Assembly (NCBI RefSeq): GCF_000961095.1
Contig: NZ_CP011058.1
Span: 2,566,501 to 2,630,500, forward strand
Length of the DNA stretch: 64,000 nucleotides
Source: Paenibacillus beijingensis
GTDB lineage: Bacteria; Bacillota; Bacilli; Paenibacillales; Paenibacillaceae
Direction of reading: 5' to 3'
Positions 51,797 through 60,117 of the stretch are shown one piece after another. The position numbers were made by a program, and so were the translations under genes. Under the pieces are notes generated by a model. That model made no database searches. It was given only the letters and a program-made list of their open reading frames with translations, and was not told the DNA's origin. Each line of letters starts with the position of its first letter. Position 1 is the first letter of the stretch.

Positions 51797-52001
51797 TGAA
51801 AAAAACCTCCACCTGAATAGGTTATTCCAGAGCCTGAATCCCCGTCTGCGCTAGCCCGTCTTTTCATTACCTGTTTTCATTCAAATTTTGATATGGTATA
51901 GTTTTCCTCAAATGATCGTCATTTCCTTCCTGTAGTGAAACAAATTGGCACCTATCTCCGTACTAATAATGAACAAAACGGTTAGACAGGAGGTATTACC
52001 T

Positions 52002-52409
52002 ATGATGGGTGGACCGTCCATGGGCCCAGGGCCCGGCATTATGTTTACGATCGTACCTATTTTTATCGCGATTGTGTTCGCAATCGTCATTGGCAGCATC
52101 GTCTTAAACAGCGTGCGTTATTTCAAAAATGCAAAATCGCCGCGAGAATCCGTCTATGCCCGCGTGATCGCCAAGAGGATGGAGGTGCGTAACCATACTA
52201 GCCATCACAGCAATGGTGAAGGCACGCATCCTGTCAGCTCTTCCAGGACGGATTATTACATCACGCTGGAGTTTGATAACGGCGAACGGAAAGAATATCT
52301 CGATGTGAAAAAGTTGTACGGTCTCGTTGTCGAAGGCGACGAGGGGTATGCCGCCGTTCAAGGCGATTGGATTGTCGCATTTGAGCGGGAAGCGGCGCAA
52401 AGTCAATAA
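52002..52409 (+). CDS. DUF2500-like membrane protein
   Basis: About 135 residues. A Gly/Pro/Met-rich start leads into one membrane helix (MFTIVPIFIAIVFAIVIGSI), followed by a soluble beta-rich domain: PRESVYARVIAKRMEVRNH, TDYYITLEFDNGERKEYL and GLVVEGDEGYAAVQG. This order fits the DUF2500 family, of unknown function. AGGAGG eight to nine bases before the ATG at 52002 fixes the start. Confidence 0.75.
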   Translation: MMGGPSMGPGPGIMFTIVPIFIAIVFAIVIGSIVLNSVRYFKNAKSPRESVYARVIAKRMEVRNHTSHHSNGEGTHPVSSSRTDYYITLEFDNGERKEYLDVKKLYGLVVEGDEGYAAVQGDWIVAFEREAAQSQ

Positions 52410-52506
52410 CGCTTGGCAAACGTTCATCCCAATTATGCCTGAATCATTCAATCGATAATCAAATCTGTTATAATGTGATCTATCTGGATTGATGTGAGGG
52501 GAGTTC

Positions 52507-53487
52507 ATGTTGGACGAAACGTCTTATACGCCCGAAGAAATTGCAGCGCTTCTGAAAATATCGAAGCTGAAAGTATACGATTTAATCAAAAAAGGCGAAA
52601 TACCGTCTTATCGGGTCGGGAAGCAGATGCGGGTCGATTCATCCGATTTGGAGGCCTACAAGCTTCAGTCCAAAGGCGTCCATGCCAAACATACCGAGAA
52701 GCCGATTGCCTCCGCGATTTCCACTTCCTCAGAACACGCAACGGCTGGCCGGCAGGATGCCCATCTTGATGCGGCACGAGGGCGGTCGGTCATTATAACG
52801 GGACAAGATATTAGTCTTGATATTCTCGCTAAGTATTTGGAGAGGCAGGCGACCGGGGCGCGGCCATTGCGTTCTTACGTCGGCAGTATGGAAAGTCTGA
52901 TCTCGATGTATCAAGGCGAATCCGATATCGTAAGTACGCACCTGCTCGACGGAGATACCGGTGAGTATAACATTCCATATATTCGCAAACTTTTTGTCGG
53001 TCAACCGGTAGTCGTCGTCAACTTATTAAGCCGCTCGGCGGGATTTTATGTCCAAAAGGGAAATCCGCATAAGCTGCAATCGTGGGCTGATCTGGGAAAA
53101 ACCGGCATCCGGCTCGTGAACCGGGAACGAGGCTCCGGCGCTCGCGTGCTGCTGGACGAACAACTGAGACTTCACGACATTCGACCTTCGAAAGTAGCGG
53201 GATACTCAGACGAGGAAAATAGCCACATCGCAGTAGCGGGAAAAGTGGCTGCGGGAGAGGCGGATGTTGGCGTTGGAATCGAAAAAGCGGCGCAAATCGT
53301 CGGCGGAGTCGATTTCGTTCCGCTGATCCAGGAGCGATACGATCTCGTCATGTTGAAGCGGCCCGAAAATAGGAACTGGATTGAGGCTGTCATTGCCATC
53401 CTGCGTTCCGAATCGTTTCGTAATGAGCTCGCCGTTATTCACGGCTATGACTTATCGCGGACCGGAGAAATTGTTTATGAGTCCTAA
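52507..53487 (+). CDS. one-component regulator: excisionase-like HTH plus substrate-binding-protein-like domain
   Basis: A 326-residue protein. Residues 6-52 form a MerR/excisionase-type HTH (YTPEEIAALLKISKLKVYDL with GKQMRVDSSDLEAY). After a linker, residues 95-320 resemble a periplasmic-binding-protein fold of the type in molybdate-related regulators, with GKTGIRLVNRERGSGARVLL. No signal peptide is present, so the binding domain is cytoplasmic. It converges on modB-modA across a shared terminator, so direct sensing of molybdate or tungstate is the leading inference. GAGGGGAG precedes the ATG. Confidence 0.75.
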   Translation: MLDETSYTPEEIAALLKISKLKVYDLIKKGEIPSYRVGKQMRVDSSDLEAYKLQSKGVHAKHTEKPIASAISTSSEHATAGRQDAHLDAARGRSVIITGQDISLDILAKYLERQATGARPLRSYVGSMESLISMYQGESDIVSTHLLDGDTGEYNIPYIRKLFVGQPVVVVNLLSRSAGFYVQKGNPHKLQSWADLGKTGIRLVNRERGSGARVLLDEQLRLHDIRPSKVAGYSDEENSHIAVAGKVAAGEADVGVGIEKAAQIVGGVDFVPLIQERYDLVMLKRPENRNWIEAVIAILRSESFRNELAVIHGYDLSRTGEIVYES

Positions 53488-53490
53488 GCT

Positions 53491-53542
53491 AAATACGCCC
53501 TTCGTCACCTTTGACTGCTGCAGAGGTGAGAAGGGCGTATTT
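53491..53542. terminator. bidirectional terminator between the regulator and modB
   Basis: AAATACGCCCTTC plus TCACCT pairs with AGGTGA plus GAAGGGCGTATTT, about 19 base pairs with one mismatch, closing a 13-base loop. Confidence 0.85.
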
Positions 53543-53545
53543 ACG

Positions 53546-54208
53546 TTAATTCTTTGTGAACCGGTTGGCCAGAAGAAGCATCAGAAATGACATGACGAGC
53601 ATGGAACCGACCCATGCCCAAGCCATGCGCATGCTTCCTCCGTCTGTGGCGACATAAATCGCGGTCGGGATCGTTTGCGTTTTTCCTGGAATATTCCCCG
53701 CAACCATCAACGTTGCTCCGAACTCTCCAAGACCCCGGCAAAATCCCAAAATATACCCTGCCGTCAGCGAACGAAAGGCGAGGGGGACCGAGATGTAGAG
53801 AAAGACCTGCGATTCCGAGGCTCCGAAAGCTCTCGCGGAATTCTCAAGCTCGGAATCAATGCTTTCAAATCCGGCTCTCATCGTCCGATAAGCGAGCGGA
53901 AACGCGACGACGGTCGCCGCGATAATGGCGGCTTCCCATGTAAATACAAGCGTTTGGCCGAAAAGGCTCTCGTACAACTTTCCGATCCAGCTTCTCCGGC
54001 CAAGCCAGACCAGCAGGATAAAGCCGATGACAGTGGGCGGCAGCACAAGAGGAAGCAGCAGCAGCGTCTCGACGATGCTTTTTCCGAAGAATCGCACCTT
54101 GGCCATGATCCAGGCAATGACGACAGAGAGTGCGAAAACAATCAAACTGGCGATAATGGAAATCTGAATCGAAAGGGTAATCGGTTCAAAAAACGTTGTC
54201 CAATCCAT
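53546..54208 (-). CDS. modB: molybdate ABC transporter permease
   Basis: A 220-residue permease with five to six membrane helices. The coupling loop ELENSARAFGASESQVFLYISVP is followed by GFCRGLGEFGATLMVAGNIPG, the signature of ModB/CysT-type permeases. It follows modA by 25 bases. No modC ATPase gene lies in the window beyond it, so the ATPase must be elsewhere or shared. Confidence 0.93.
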   Translation of the reverse strand: MDWTTFFEPITLSIQISIIASLIVFALSVVIAWIMAKVRFFGKSIVETLLLLPLVLPPTVIGFILLVWLGRRSWIGKLYESLFGQTLVFTWEAAIIAATVVAFPLAYRTMRAGFESIDSELENSARAFGASESQVFLYISVPLAFRSLTAGYILGFCRGLGEFGATLMVAGNIPGKTQTIPTAIYVATDGGSMRMAWAWVGSMLVMSFLMLLLANRFTKN

Positions 54209-54233
54209 AAATACTCATCCTGTCTCAAGTTGC

Positions 54234-55013
54234 TTAAGGCAGCTTAAATCCATATTTTTTGAATACGGCGCCGGCTTCCTTCGACTGTAAATACGTATAG
54301 AATGCCTTCGCTTCGGCGCTGTGCTTCGATTCGCTCAGAACGCCGGCAGGATAAACGATTGGCGTATGGACGCCCGGAAAGACTTTGAGGGCAACTTTGA
54401 CTTTACTGGATGTAAGCGCATCGGTATTGTAGACGAAACCTGCATCGACGTTGCCCGTTTCGACATACGTTAACACTTGACGCACGTCCTTCGCAAACAC
54501 AAGTTTAGGCTGCAGCGCGTCCCATACTTTCCGGTTTTCCAATGTCTCCTTGGCATATTGTCCGGCCGGTACCGACTCCGGTTGGCCGACCGCAACTTTT
54601 TTGATGCCGCCGGAAGTCAACTCTTTTACCGTCGTGAATTTTTGTTTCGAATCGGAAGGGACGACGAGCACCAGACTGTTAGTCAGAATGGTTTTTCTTT
54701 CGGAAATAAAACCTTGCTTCACTAAAGCGTCCATCTGCTTCTTGCCGGCGGAGAAGAAAAGATCGGCCGGGGCTCCCTGCTCGATTTGTTTTTGCAGTGT
54801 GCCCGACGACGCATAGTTGAACGTCAGCTTAATGTCCGGATGCGCTTTTTCATATACCGTTGCAATTTCGTCCAGGCTGTCTTTCAGACTCGCTGCAGCG
54901 GATACGAGCAGCTCGGTTTGTTTTTTGGCTGCGACAGCCGGCTGCCCCGGTATGAATAGAACGGTAAGCATTAAAGCGAGGGTAAGGATAGACAGCGATA
55001 CTTTTCTCAACAT
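54234..55013 (-). CDS. modA: molybdate ABC transporter substrate-binding protein
   Basis: A 259-residue ModA. ELLVSAAASLKDSLDEIA begins the fold, with SSGTLQKQIEQGAPADLFFSA next, both oxyanion-binding segments of ModA. The signal sequence (LFIPGQPAVAA) lacks a lipobox cysteine, which is unusual for a Gram-positive binding protein; the precursor may stay anchored by an uncleaved signal or be released. GGAGG stands five bases before the ATG at 55013; an ATG seven codons earlier overlaps that site. Confidence 0.92.
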   Translation of the reverse strand: MLRKVSLSILTLALMLTVLFIPGQPAVAAKKQTELLVSAAASLKDSLDEIATVYEKAHPDIKLTFNYASSGTLQKQIEQGAPADLFFSAGKKQMDALVKQGFISERKTILTNSLVLVVPSDSKQKFTTVKELTSGGIKKVAVGQPESVPAGQYAKETLENRKVWDALQPKLVFAKDVRQVLTYVETGNVDAGFVYNTDALTSSKVKVALKVFPGVHTPIVYPAGVLSESKHSAEAKAFYTYLQSKEAGAVFKKYGFKLP

Positions 55014-55110
55014 AATCTCCTCCATCTTCATCAAAAAATCTCATGTCAACGATCATAACACAGGTTCGAATTGTTTTGTACTGATTTGTTATGTTTAGAG
55101 CGATTAATTT

Positions 55111-55138
55111 CGCTATATTAATTGTTCTCGTTATATTT
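55111..55138. promoter_or_regulatory. tandem ModE-like half-sites upstream of modA
   Basis: CGCTATATTA (55111-55120) and CGTTATATTT (55129-55138) are direct repeats 18 bases apart. CGTTATAT is the half-site known from enterobacterial ModE operators. They lie about 100-125 bases upstream of modA in the 270-base gap before the NlpC/P60 gene. Confidence 0.45.
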
Positions 55139-55283
55139 AGATATGTTTAGTTTTATTTCAACAATGACAAATGCTTTTGGGCAAGAATGGAACAACAGGC
55201 GCATGGGAAATAAAGGATAGCTTGCATAAATGAAGAGCGGTAGGAAATCCTTAATTCATCTTGGATGAAAAAGGGGAGTACAA

Positions 55284-56261
55284 ATGAGAATGGAGCAGAA
55301 AATAAAGCGGCGGGCTGCGTTAGCCTTATGCGTCACGGTATTCGTTGTTGGCGGGGGCTGCGCCCAAAAGCCGTCCGTACCAAATGAGCGGCAGCAGTCG
55401 GTGAGGACTGAGCAGCAGCCATCCGCGTCGTCGGCCCGGATGCTTATCGCGGACAAAACCGTTTCTTCTAATGTTAAGGTGTATAAAGATGCCGGTGGAA
55501 TGGTCTGGATCCCGCTCGAGGAAACGGCGGAAGCGATGGGTTTGCATATCCATAACCAAGGTAATAAAAGCTTCGCGATCGGCAACACCGATCCGGCTTA
55601 TACGGTGAACGTCAACCAGGCTCAAGCGTTGGCGGGCGACAAAACGGTCAACCTTCCGCAGCTTCCGCGGGTATATCAGGATAAACCTTACCTGACCGTG
55701 CAGTCGATGTCGGCATTAATCGGCACTCGTGTCAATTGGAACGAGCCGCAATCGCAAATCATGATCAGTCCGGTCGACGATCGTTCATTGCCCGGGACGA
55801 ATGGCGCAATCGGATTGCACCATGCCGGAGAAGGTTTCGCGGGACAACTAAGAAGCCTTTCGGTGACCTCCGTCGATAAAGATGAATTAATCCGCTATGC
55901 CAAAACGTTTCTGGGGGTTCCTTATGATTTTGGAACCGGCTCCTACGAGGATACGAAAAAGTTTGATTGCTCGTCCTTCGTCCGTCATGTGTATGACCAC
56001 TTTGGCATTGATCTGCCGCGCACTTCGCGCTCGCAAGCGCAAGTCGGGCAAACCGTCGATGAAGATGACCTGGAGCCGGGAGATTTGATGTTCTTTTACA
56101 CACCCGGCCGATATGAAAGCAACCGCATCGTAGGCCATGTCGGGATGTATGCGGGCGACGGGCAGATTATCCAAACCTACGGCCGTCCGGGCGTGACGAT
56201 CTCCGAGTTTGACGACTACTGGAGAAAACGGTTTTTGCATGCAAAGCGCATCGTCGATTAA
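55284..56261 (+). CDS. lipoprotein NlpC/P60 hydrolase with stalk domain
   Basis: A 325-residue probable gamma-D-glutamyl-diaminopimelate endopeptidase acting on peptidoglycan. The lipobox VGGGC puts the lipidation cysteine at residue 26. Residues 57-165 form a copper-amine-oxidase-type stalk domain. The NlpC/P60 domain (about 198-325) has catalytic Cys229 in KFDCSSFV and His285 in VGHVGMYAGDG. Transcribed rightward, apart from modA. GGGGAG precedes the ATG. Confidence 0.9.
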   Translation: MRMEQKIKRRAALALCVTVFVVGGGCAQKPSVPNERQQSVRTEQQPSASSARMLIADKTVSSNVKVYKDAGGMVWIPLEETAEAMGLHIHNQGNKSFAIGNTDPAYTVNVNQAQALAGDKTVNLPQLPRVYQDKPYLTVQSMSALIGTRVNWNEPQSQIMISPVDDRSLPGTNGAIGLHHAGEGFAGQLRSLSVTSVDKDELIRYAKTFLGVPYDFGTGSYEDTKKFDCSSFVRHVYDHFGIDLPRTSRSQAQVGQTVDEDDLEPGDLMFFYTPGRYESNRIVGHVGMYAGDGQIIQTYGRPGVTISEFDDYWRKRFLHAKRIVD

Positions 56262-56300
56262 ACGTATTCTACGCTTTTTGTCATAGAATGTAACATAAAA

Positions 56301-56331
56301 CACCGGTCCGGAGCGGCCGGTGCTTTTTTAT
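56301..56331 (+). terminator. terminator of the NlpC/P60 gene
   Basis: CACCGG (56301-56306) pairs with CCGGTG (56317-56322), followed by C and seven T residues. Confidence 0.8.
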
Positions 56332-56360
56332 TTTTCAAACCGTGTATATTTCTATTACTA

Positions 56361-56385
56361 TTTATAGATTTGCCTCATTTATTTC
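56361..56385 (+). promoter_or_regulatory. shared AT-rich element upstream of the importer operon, copy A
   Basis: TTTATAGATTTGCCTCATTT (56361-56380) matches 61795-61814 at 16 of 20 positions. It begins 90 bases before the first permease start. Candidate binding site for the YesN-like regulator encoded in the cluster. Confidence 0.45.
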
Positions 56386-56450
56386 AATTAGTTCAAGAGG
56401 TAAGATTTTTGTAAAGGAATCGTCAAGATCTAACAAAGGGAGTGACATTT

Positions 56451-57368
56451 ATGACAGAAATTAACGGGGCAGTGGACAAAAGTTCCGGAAAACTTCACCG
56501 GTGGATCGAGCCGATATGGGGTTATGTATTCATCTCGCCCTGGTTATTGGGGTTGTTTGTGCTTACGGTCGGACCGATGTCTCAATCGTTTTACTTATCG
56601 TTAACCGAATATAATTTGCTTGAGCTGCCGACCTATATCGGATTCGACAATTACAAGGAAATTTTTACGGATGATGCGGACTTCTGGAAATCGCTGCAGG
56701 TGACGCTCACGTATGTGGTGCTGTCGGTGCCGCTGAAATTGTTTTTTGCTTTAATGGTGGCGCTGCTCTTGTTCCAGGCGATTCGCGGCATGTCCGTTTT
56801 CCGGGCGATCTTTTATTTGCCTTCCCTGATCGGGGGCAGCGTGGCGATCTCAGCCATTTGGCGCAACTTGTTCGGCATGGACGGCTTTTTGAACAAAATC
56901 GGCGGCCTGTTCGGGCTGCAAGGTATCGATTGGATCAATACGCCGGGAACCTCCCTTTATACGCTTGTTATGCTCGCGGTATGGCAGTTCGGATCGTCGA
57001 TGGTCATCTTTTTGGCGGGATTAAAGCAAATTCCGCGCGATCTGTACGAATCGGCTTCGGTCGATGGCGCATCCAAATTCCGCTCCTTCTTCTCGGTGAC
57101 GCTGCCGATGCTGACGCCGATCATTTTGTTCAATCTGGTTATGCAGATCATCGGCAGCTTCCAAATGTTTACGCAAGCCTTTATCGTCACGCAAGGCGGA
57201 CCGATTAATTCGACGCTCGTTTATGCGCTGTACCTGTACCAGAAAGCATTTGCTTACTTTAATATGGGCTACGCCAGCGCGCTGGCATGGATTTTATTGT
57301 CGGTCATTGCCGTGTTTACGGTCATTGTGTTCTGGTCGTCGAAAAAATGGGTCCATTATGAAACGTAA
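56451..57368 (+). CDS. CUT1 ABC importer permease (MalF type)
   Basis: A 305-residue permease with six membrane helices. The coupling loop LYESASVDGASKFRSFFSVTLP is at about residues 198-219. GGGAG eight bases before the ATG at 56451 fixes the start. First gene of the YesMN-linked cluster, followed 13 bases later by the second permease. Confidence 0.92.
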   Translation: MTEINGAVDKSSGKLHRWIEPIWGYVFISPWLLGLFVLTVGPMSQSFYLSLTEYNLLELPTYIGFDNYKEIFTDDADFWKSLQVTLTYVVLSVPLKLFFALMVALLLFQAIRGMSVFRAIFYLPSLIGGSVAISAIWRNLFGMDGFLNKIGGLFGLQGIDWINTPGTSLYTLVMLAVWQFGSSMVIFLAGLKQIPRDLYESASVDGASKFRSFFSVTLPMLTPIILFNLVMQIIGSFQMFTQAFIVTQGGPINSTLVYALYLYQKAFAYFNMGYASALAWILLSVIAVFTVIVFWSSKKWVHYET

Positions 57369-57381
57369 GGGTGGCGATACG

Positions 57382-58209
57382 ATGAACCGAAATCTTACTT
57401 TACGTTATCTGTTTTTGATTCTGTGCAGCATCGTGATGATTTATCCGGTTTTTTGGCTGGTCGGAAACGCTCTGAAATCGAATGAGGAAATTCCAAAGTC
57501 CAACCTGATCCCGACGACGCTTCACTGGGAAAACTTTGCGAACGGCTGGACGGCCATTCCCGGCTTCACCTTTGCCCATTTCTTTTACAATTCATTCTTC
57601 ATTGTGGTATTGTCCGTTTTCGGTACGCTCATTTCAAGCGCGTTTGTCGCTTTCGGTTTTGCACGGCTGAACTTTCCGCTCAAAAAAATGTGGTTCGCCA
57701 TCATGATGGTCACGCTCATGCTTCCGACGCAGGTGACGCTTGTGCCGCAGTATATTTTGTTTACCTATTTCGACTGGGTAGGGACAACCCTTCCGCTTAT
57801 CGTTCCGCACTTTTTGGCCGTCAGCCCGTTCTTCGTCTTCCTGATGGTCCAGTTTATCCGCGGCATTCCGAAAGATTTGGATGAATCGGCGAAAATCGAC
57901 GGCTGCTCGACGCTCGGTATCGCCTTCAAAATCGTGCTGCCGCTGTGCACGCCGGCCTTTATTACGACGGCGATCTTCAGTTTCATATGGACATGGGACG
58001 ATTTCCTCGGGCAGATGATTTATTTGACCGATACCGCCAAGTATACCGTTCCGCTCGCGCTGCGGCTGTTTCTGGACAACACGTCCGCCGTTACGTGGGG
58101 CCCGATGTACGCGATGTCGCTGCTGTCGGTTATCCCGTGCTTCATCATTTTTATCGTCGCACAAAAATATTTCGTGGAAGGCATTTCCACAACGGGCATC
58201 AAAGGATAA
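57382..58209 (+). CDS. CUT1 ABC importer permease (MalG type)
   Basis: A 275-residue permease with six membrane helices. The coupling loop DLDESAKIDGCSTLGIAFKIVLP is at about residues 168-190 and the C-terminus is VEGISTTGIKG. The start at 57382 follows AAGGGTGG by seven bases; longer frames run into the upstream gene. Its partner is the preceding permease. Confidence 0.92.
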   Translation: MNRNLTLRYLFLILCSIVMIYPVFWLVGNALKSNEEIPKSNLIPTTLHWENFANGWTAIPGFTFAHFFYNSFFIVVLSVFGTLISSAFVAFGFARLNFPLKKMWFAIMMVTLMLPTQVTLVPQYILFTYFDWVGTTLPLIVPHFLAVSPFFVFLMVQFIRGIPKDLDESAKIDGCSTLGIAFKIVLPLCTPAFITTAIFSFIWTWDDFLGQMIYLTDTAKYTVPLALRLFLDNTSAVTWGPMYAMSLLSVIPCFIIFIVAQKYFVEGISTTGIKG

Positions 58210-58263
58210 TTGTTTACAATGCGAGTGAGAAAACCTTATGCTTAAAAAGGGAGCACGCCTTCG

Positions 58264-60117
58264 ATGCGGCTTCTTTTCCCTATTTCTTCGAAAGACACAA
58301 GCTTAGTTGAGCAGAAGGTGATCGTTCAGTTGAGAAATCCGTTTAAAACGTTTTCGTTTCAGGTCACGTTTTTCGCTTCTTTTATTATCATTTCCGCTCT
58401 GCTCATTTCCGTTCTGGGCATTACAAGCTACTATATCGTCAATCAGGAAGTGGTGGACCAGACCATTTCATCCCGGCGGCTGCTGCTGGACGAAATCAAC
58501 AAACAGCTCGACCTGCAGCTGCAGTCCGTCGAATACGATTCGCTCGTGCTCGCCAGCAACCCGAAGCTGATCAATTATTTGCAGCAAAGCGAAGATTCGT
58601 TTGAGCGGGTCGGACAAAATTCGGACATGATCGATCTGCTCAGCCGGCTCAGCTACGTCAAGGAAGGGATTCATTCCGTCCAGCTGTACGCCAAAGATAC
58701 GTCGGTCAATATACATATTGGCGGAAACGGCGTTTACGATGATCGATTGCTGACAAAAAGCGTCTGGTTTAACGATATTAAAGATGCCGATTACTGCTGG
58801 GTCGGAACCCACACGATCGAGGTCGGAAGCTATCCGGCCGGCGACCGGACCGTTGTCAGCTTTGCACGCAAAGTACTGTCCGCTTCCGGCAAGCAGGTCG
58901 GGGTGCTCGTGGTGAACGTGAAAATGCCGTTTATTCAGAAGATCGCCTCAAGCAGCGCGACGGACGTGAACCGCTTTATATTGGACACTCGCGGCAGGCT
59001 GATCGCCCAATTTTACGGCGGTCCGGACAATCCGGCTTCCTATGCAAGCATGATGAACAAGCTGGCTGCTATTTTGGACCAGCCCGGCTCTGAGCATTCG
59101 GCAATCGCCAATCTGGGGGAAAAGAGTCTCGTGATCTGGAACAAGCAGGAACGGACGCTCTGGGTAACGATGGATATTATTCCGTGGAAAGATATTACGA
59201 AGGGGAGCCGCCGGATTGAAAATATCATTTTGGCGGCGGCCGTTCTTTGCATCCTGCTGGCGATTATCATGGCTTACTTGCTGTCGCGGCAGTTCGTCGT
59301 GCCGATCCGCAAGCTGATTCATACGATGAACGTGATGAAAATCGGCAAACTGAACGTTCAAATTGCCAATGATTATCACAATGAGTTCGGCCATTTAAAC
59401 GAAAATTTCAATCAAATGACCACGCGCATCGATACGTTGATGCTGCAGGTCAACGAGCAGAACCGGCGCAAGCGCGAAGCGGAAATTCAGATTTTACAGG
59501 AGCAAATCAATCCTCACTTTTTATACAATACGCTGGACATGATGAACTGGCATGCGATCGAATCGGGGGCCCACGACATCAGCCGGATGCTGTCGCTGCT
59601 CGGCAAAATGCTTCGCATCGGCCTATCCAGCGGCGCGACTTTTATTCCTGTCGGCAAAGAAATCGAGCATTTGCAATGTTATATGGAGCTGCAAAAAATA
59701 CGGTACCGGCAAAATGTTGCCTTTTCCATCTCCGTCCCGGAAGAGATGATGCATTATTACACGCCGAAGCTGATCATTCAGCCGTTTGTGGAAAACAGTC
59801 TGCTGCACGGCCTTCATTCCCGGAATGAGGGCATCGTTCGCATTTCGGGATGGGAAGAGGAGCAAACGATCTATTTCAGCATTGAAGATAACGGCGTCGG
59901 CATGGACCCGGGAGCGGCCCTTCCGCGCAGGGACCATAACGGAATCCGCAACGTGCATGAACGAATCCAGCTTTATTTTGGCGAAAGGTACGGCGTGGAT
60001 ATCGACAGCGAGCCGGATAAAGGAACGACTATCCGCTTGTCTTTGCCGAAAATACTAACGGAGGCGCCGTTAATTACGGAGGGAGAGAACGATGATCAAG
60101 GCGGTAATCGTGGATGA
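58264..60117 (+). CDS. YesM-like sensor histidine kinase
   Basis: A 617-residue kinase. Two membrane helices (about residues 43-65 and 319-340) bracket a large extracellular Cache-type sensor. A HAMP domain follows (SRQFVVPIRKLIHTMNVMKI), then the His_kinase domain with the site in INPHFLYNTLDMMNW (His at about 418) and ATPase boxes VENSLLHGL and DNGVGMD. YesM-type kinases sense extracellular glycans or their binding proteins. GGGAG ten bases before the ATG. It overlaps the response regulator by 26 bases. Confidence 0.93.
   Translation: MRLLFPISSKDTSLVEQKVIVQLRNPFKTFSFQVTFFASFIIISALLISVLGITSYYIVNQEVVDQTISSRRLLLDEINKQLDLQLQSVEYDSLVLASNPKLINYLQQSEDSFERVGQNSDMIDLLSRLSYVKEGIHSVQLYAKDTSVNIHIGGNGVYDDRLLTKSVWFNDIKDADYCWVGTHTIEVGSYPAGDRTVVSFARKVLSASGKQVGVLVVNVKMPFIQKIASSSATDVNRFILDTRGRLIAQFYGGPDNPASYASMMNKLAAILDQPGSEHSAIANLGEKSLVIWNKQERTLWVTMDIIPWKDITKGSRRIENIILAAAVLCILLAIIMAYLLSRQFVVPIRKLIHTMNVMKIGKLNVQIANDYHNEFGHLNENFNQMTTRIDTLMLQVNEQNRRKREAEIQILQEQINPHFLYNTLDMMNWHAIESGAHDISRMLSLLGKMLRIGLSSGATFIPVGKEIEHLQCYMELQKIRYRQNVAFSISVPEEMMHYYTPKLIIQPFVENSLLHGLHSRNEGIVRISGWEEEQTIYFSIEDNGVGMDPGAALPRRDHNGIRNVHERIQLYFGERYGVDIDSEPDKGTTIRLSLPKILTEAPLITEGENDDQGGNRG

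Noticed and set aside
53546..55013. Complete molybdate importer
   Set aside because: Only modB and modA are present; no ATPase gene is found on either side, so the operon cannot be called complete.
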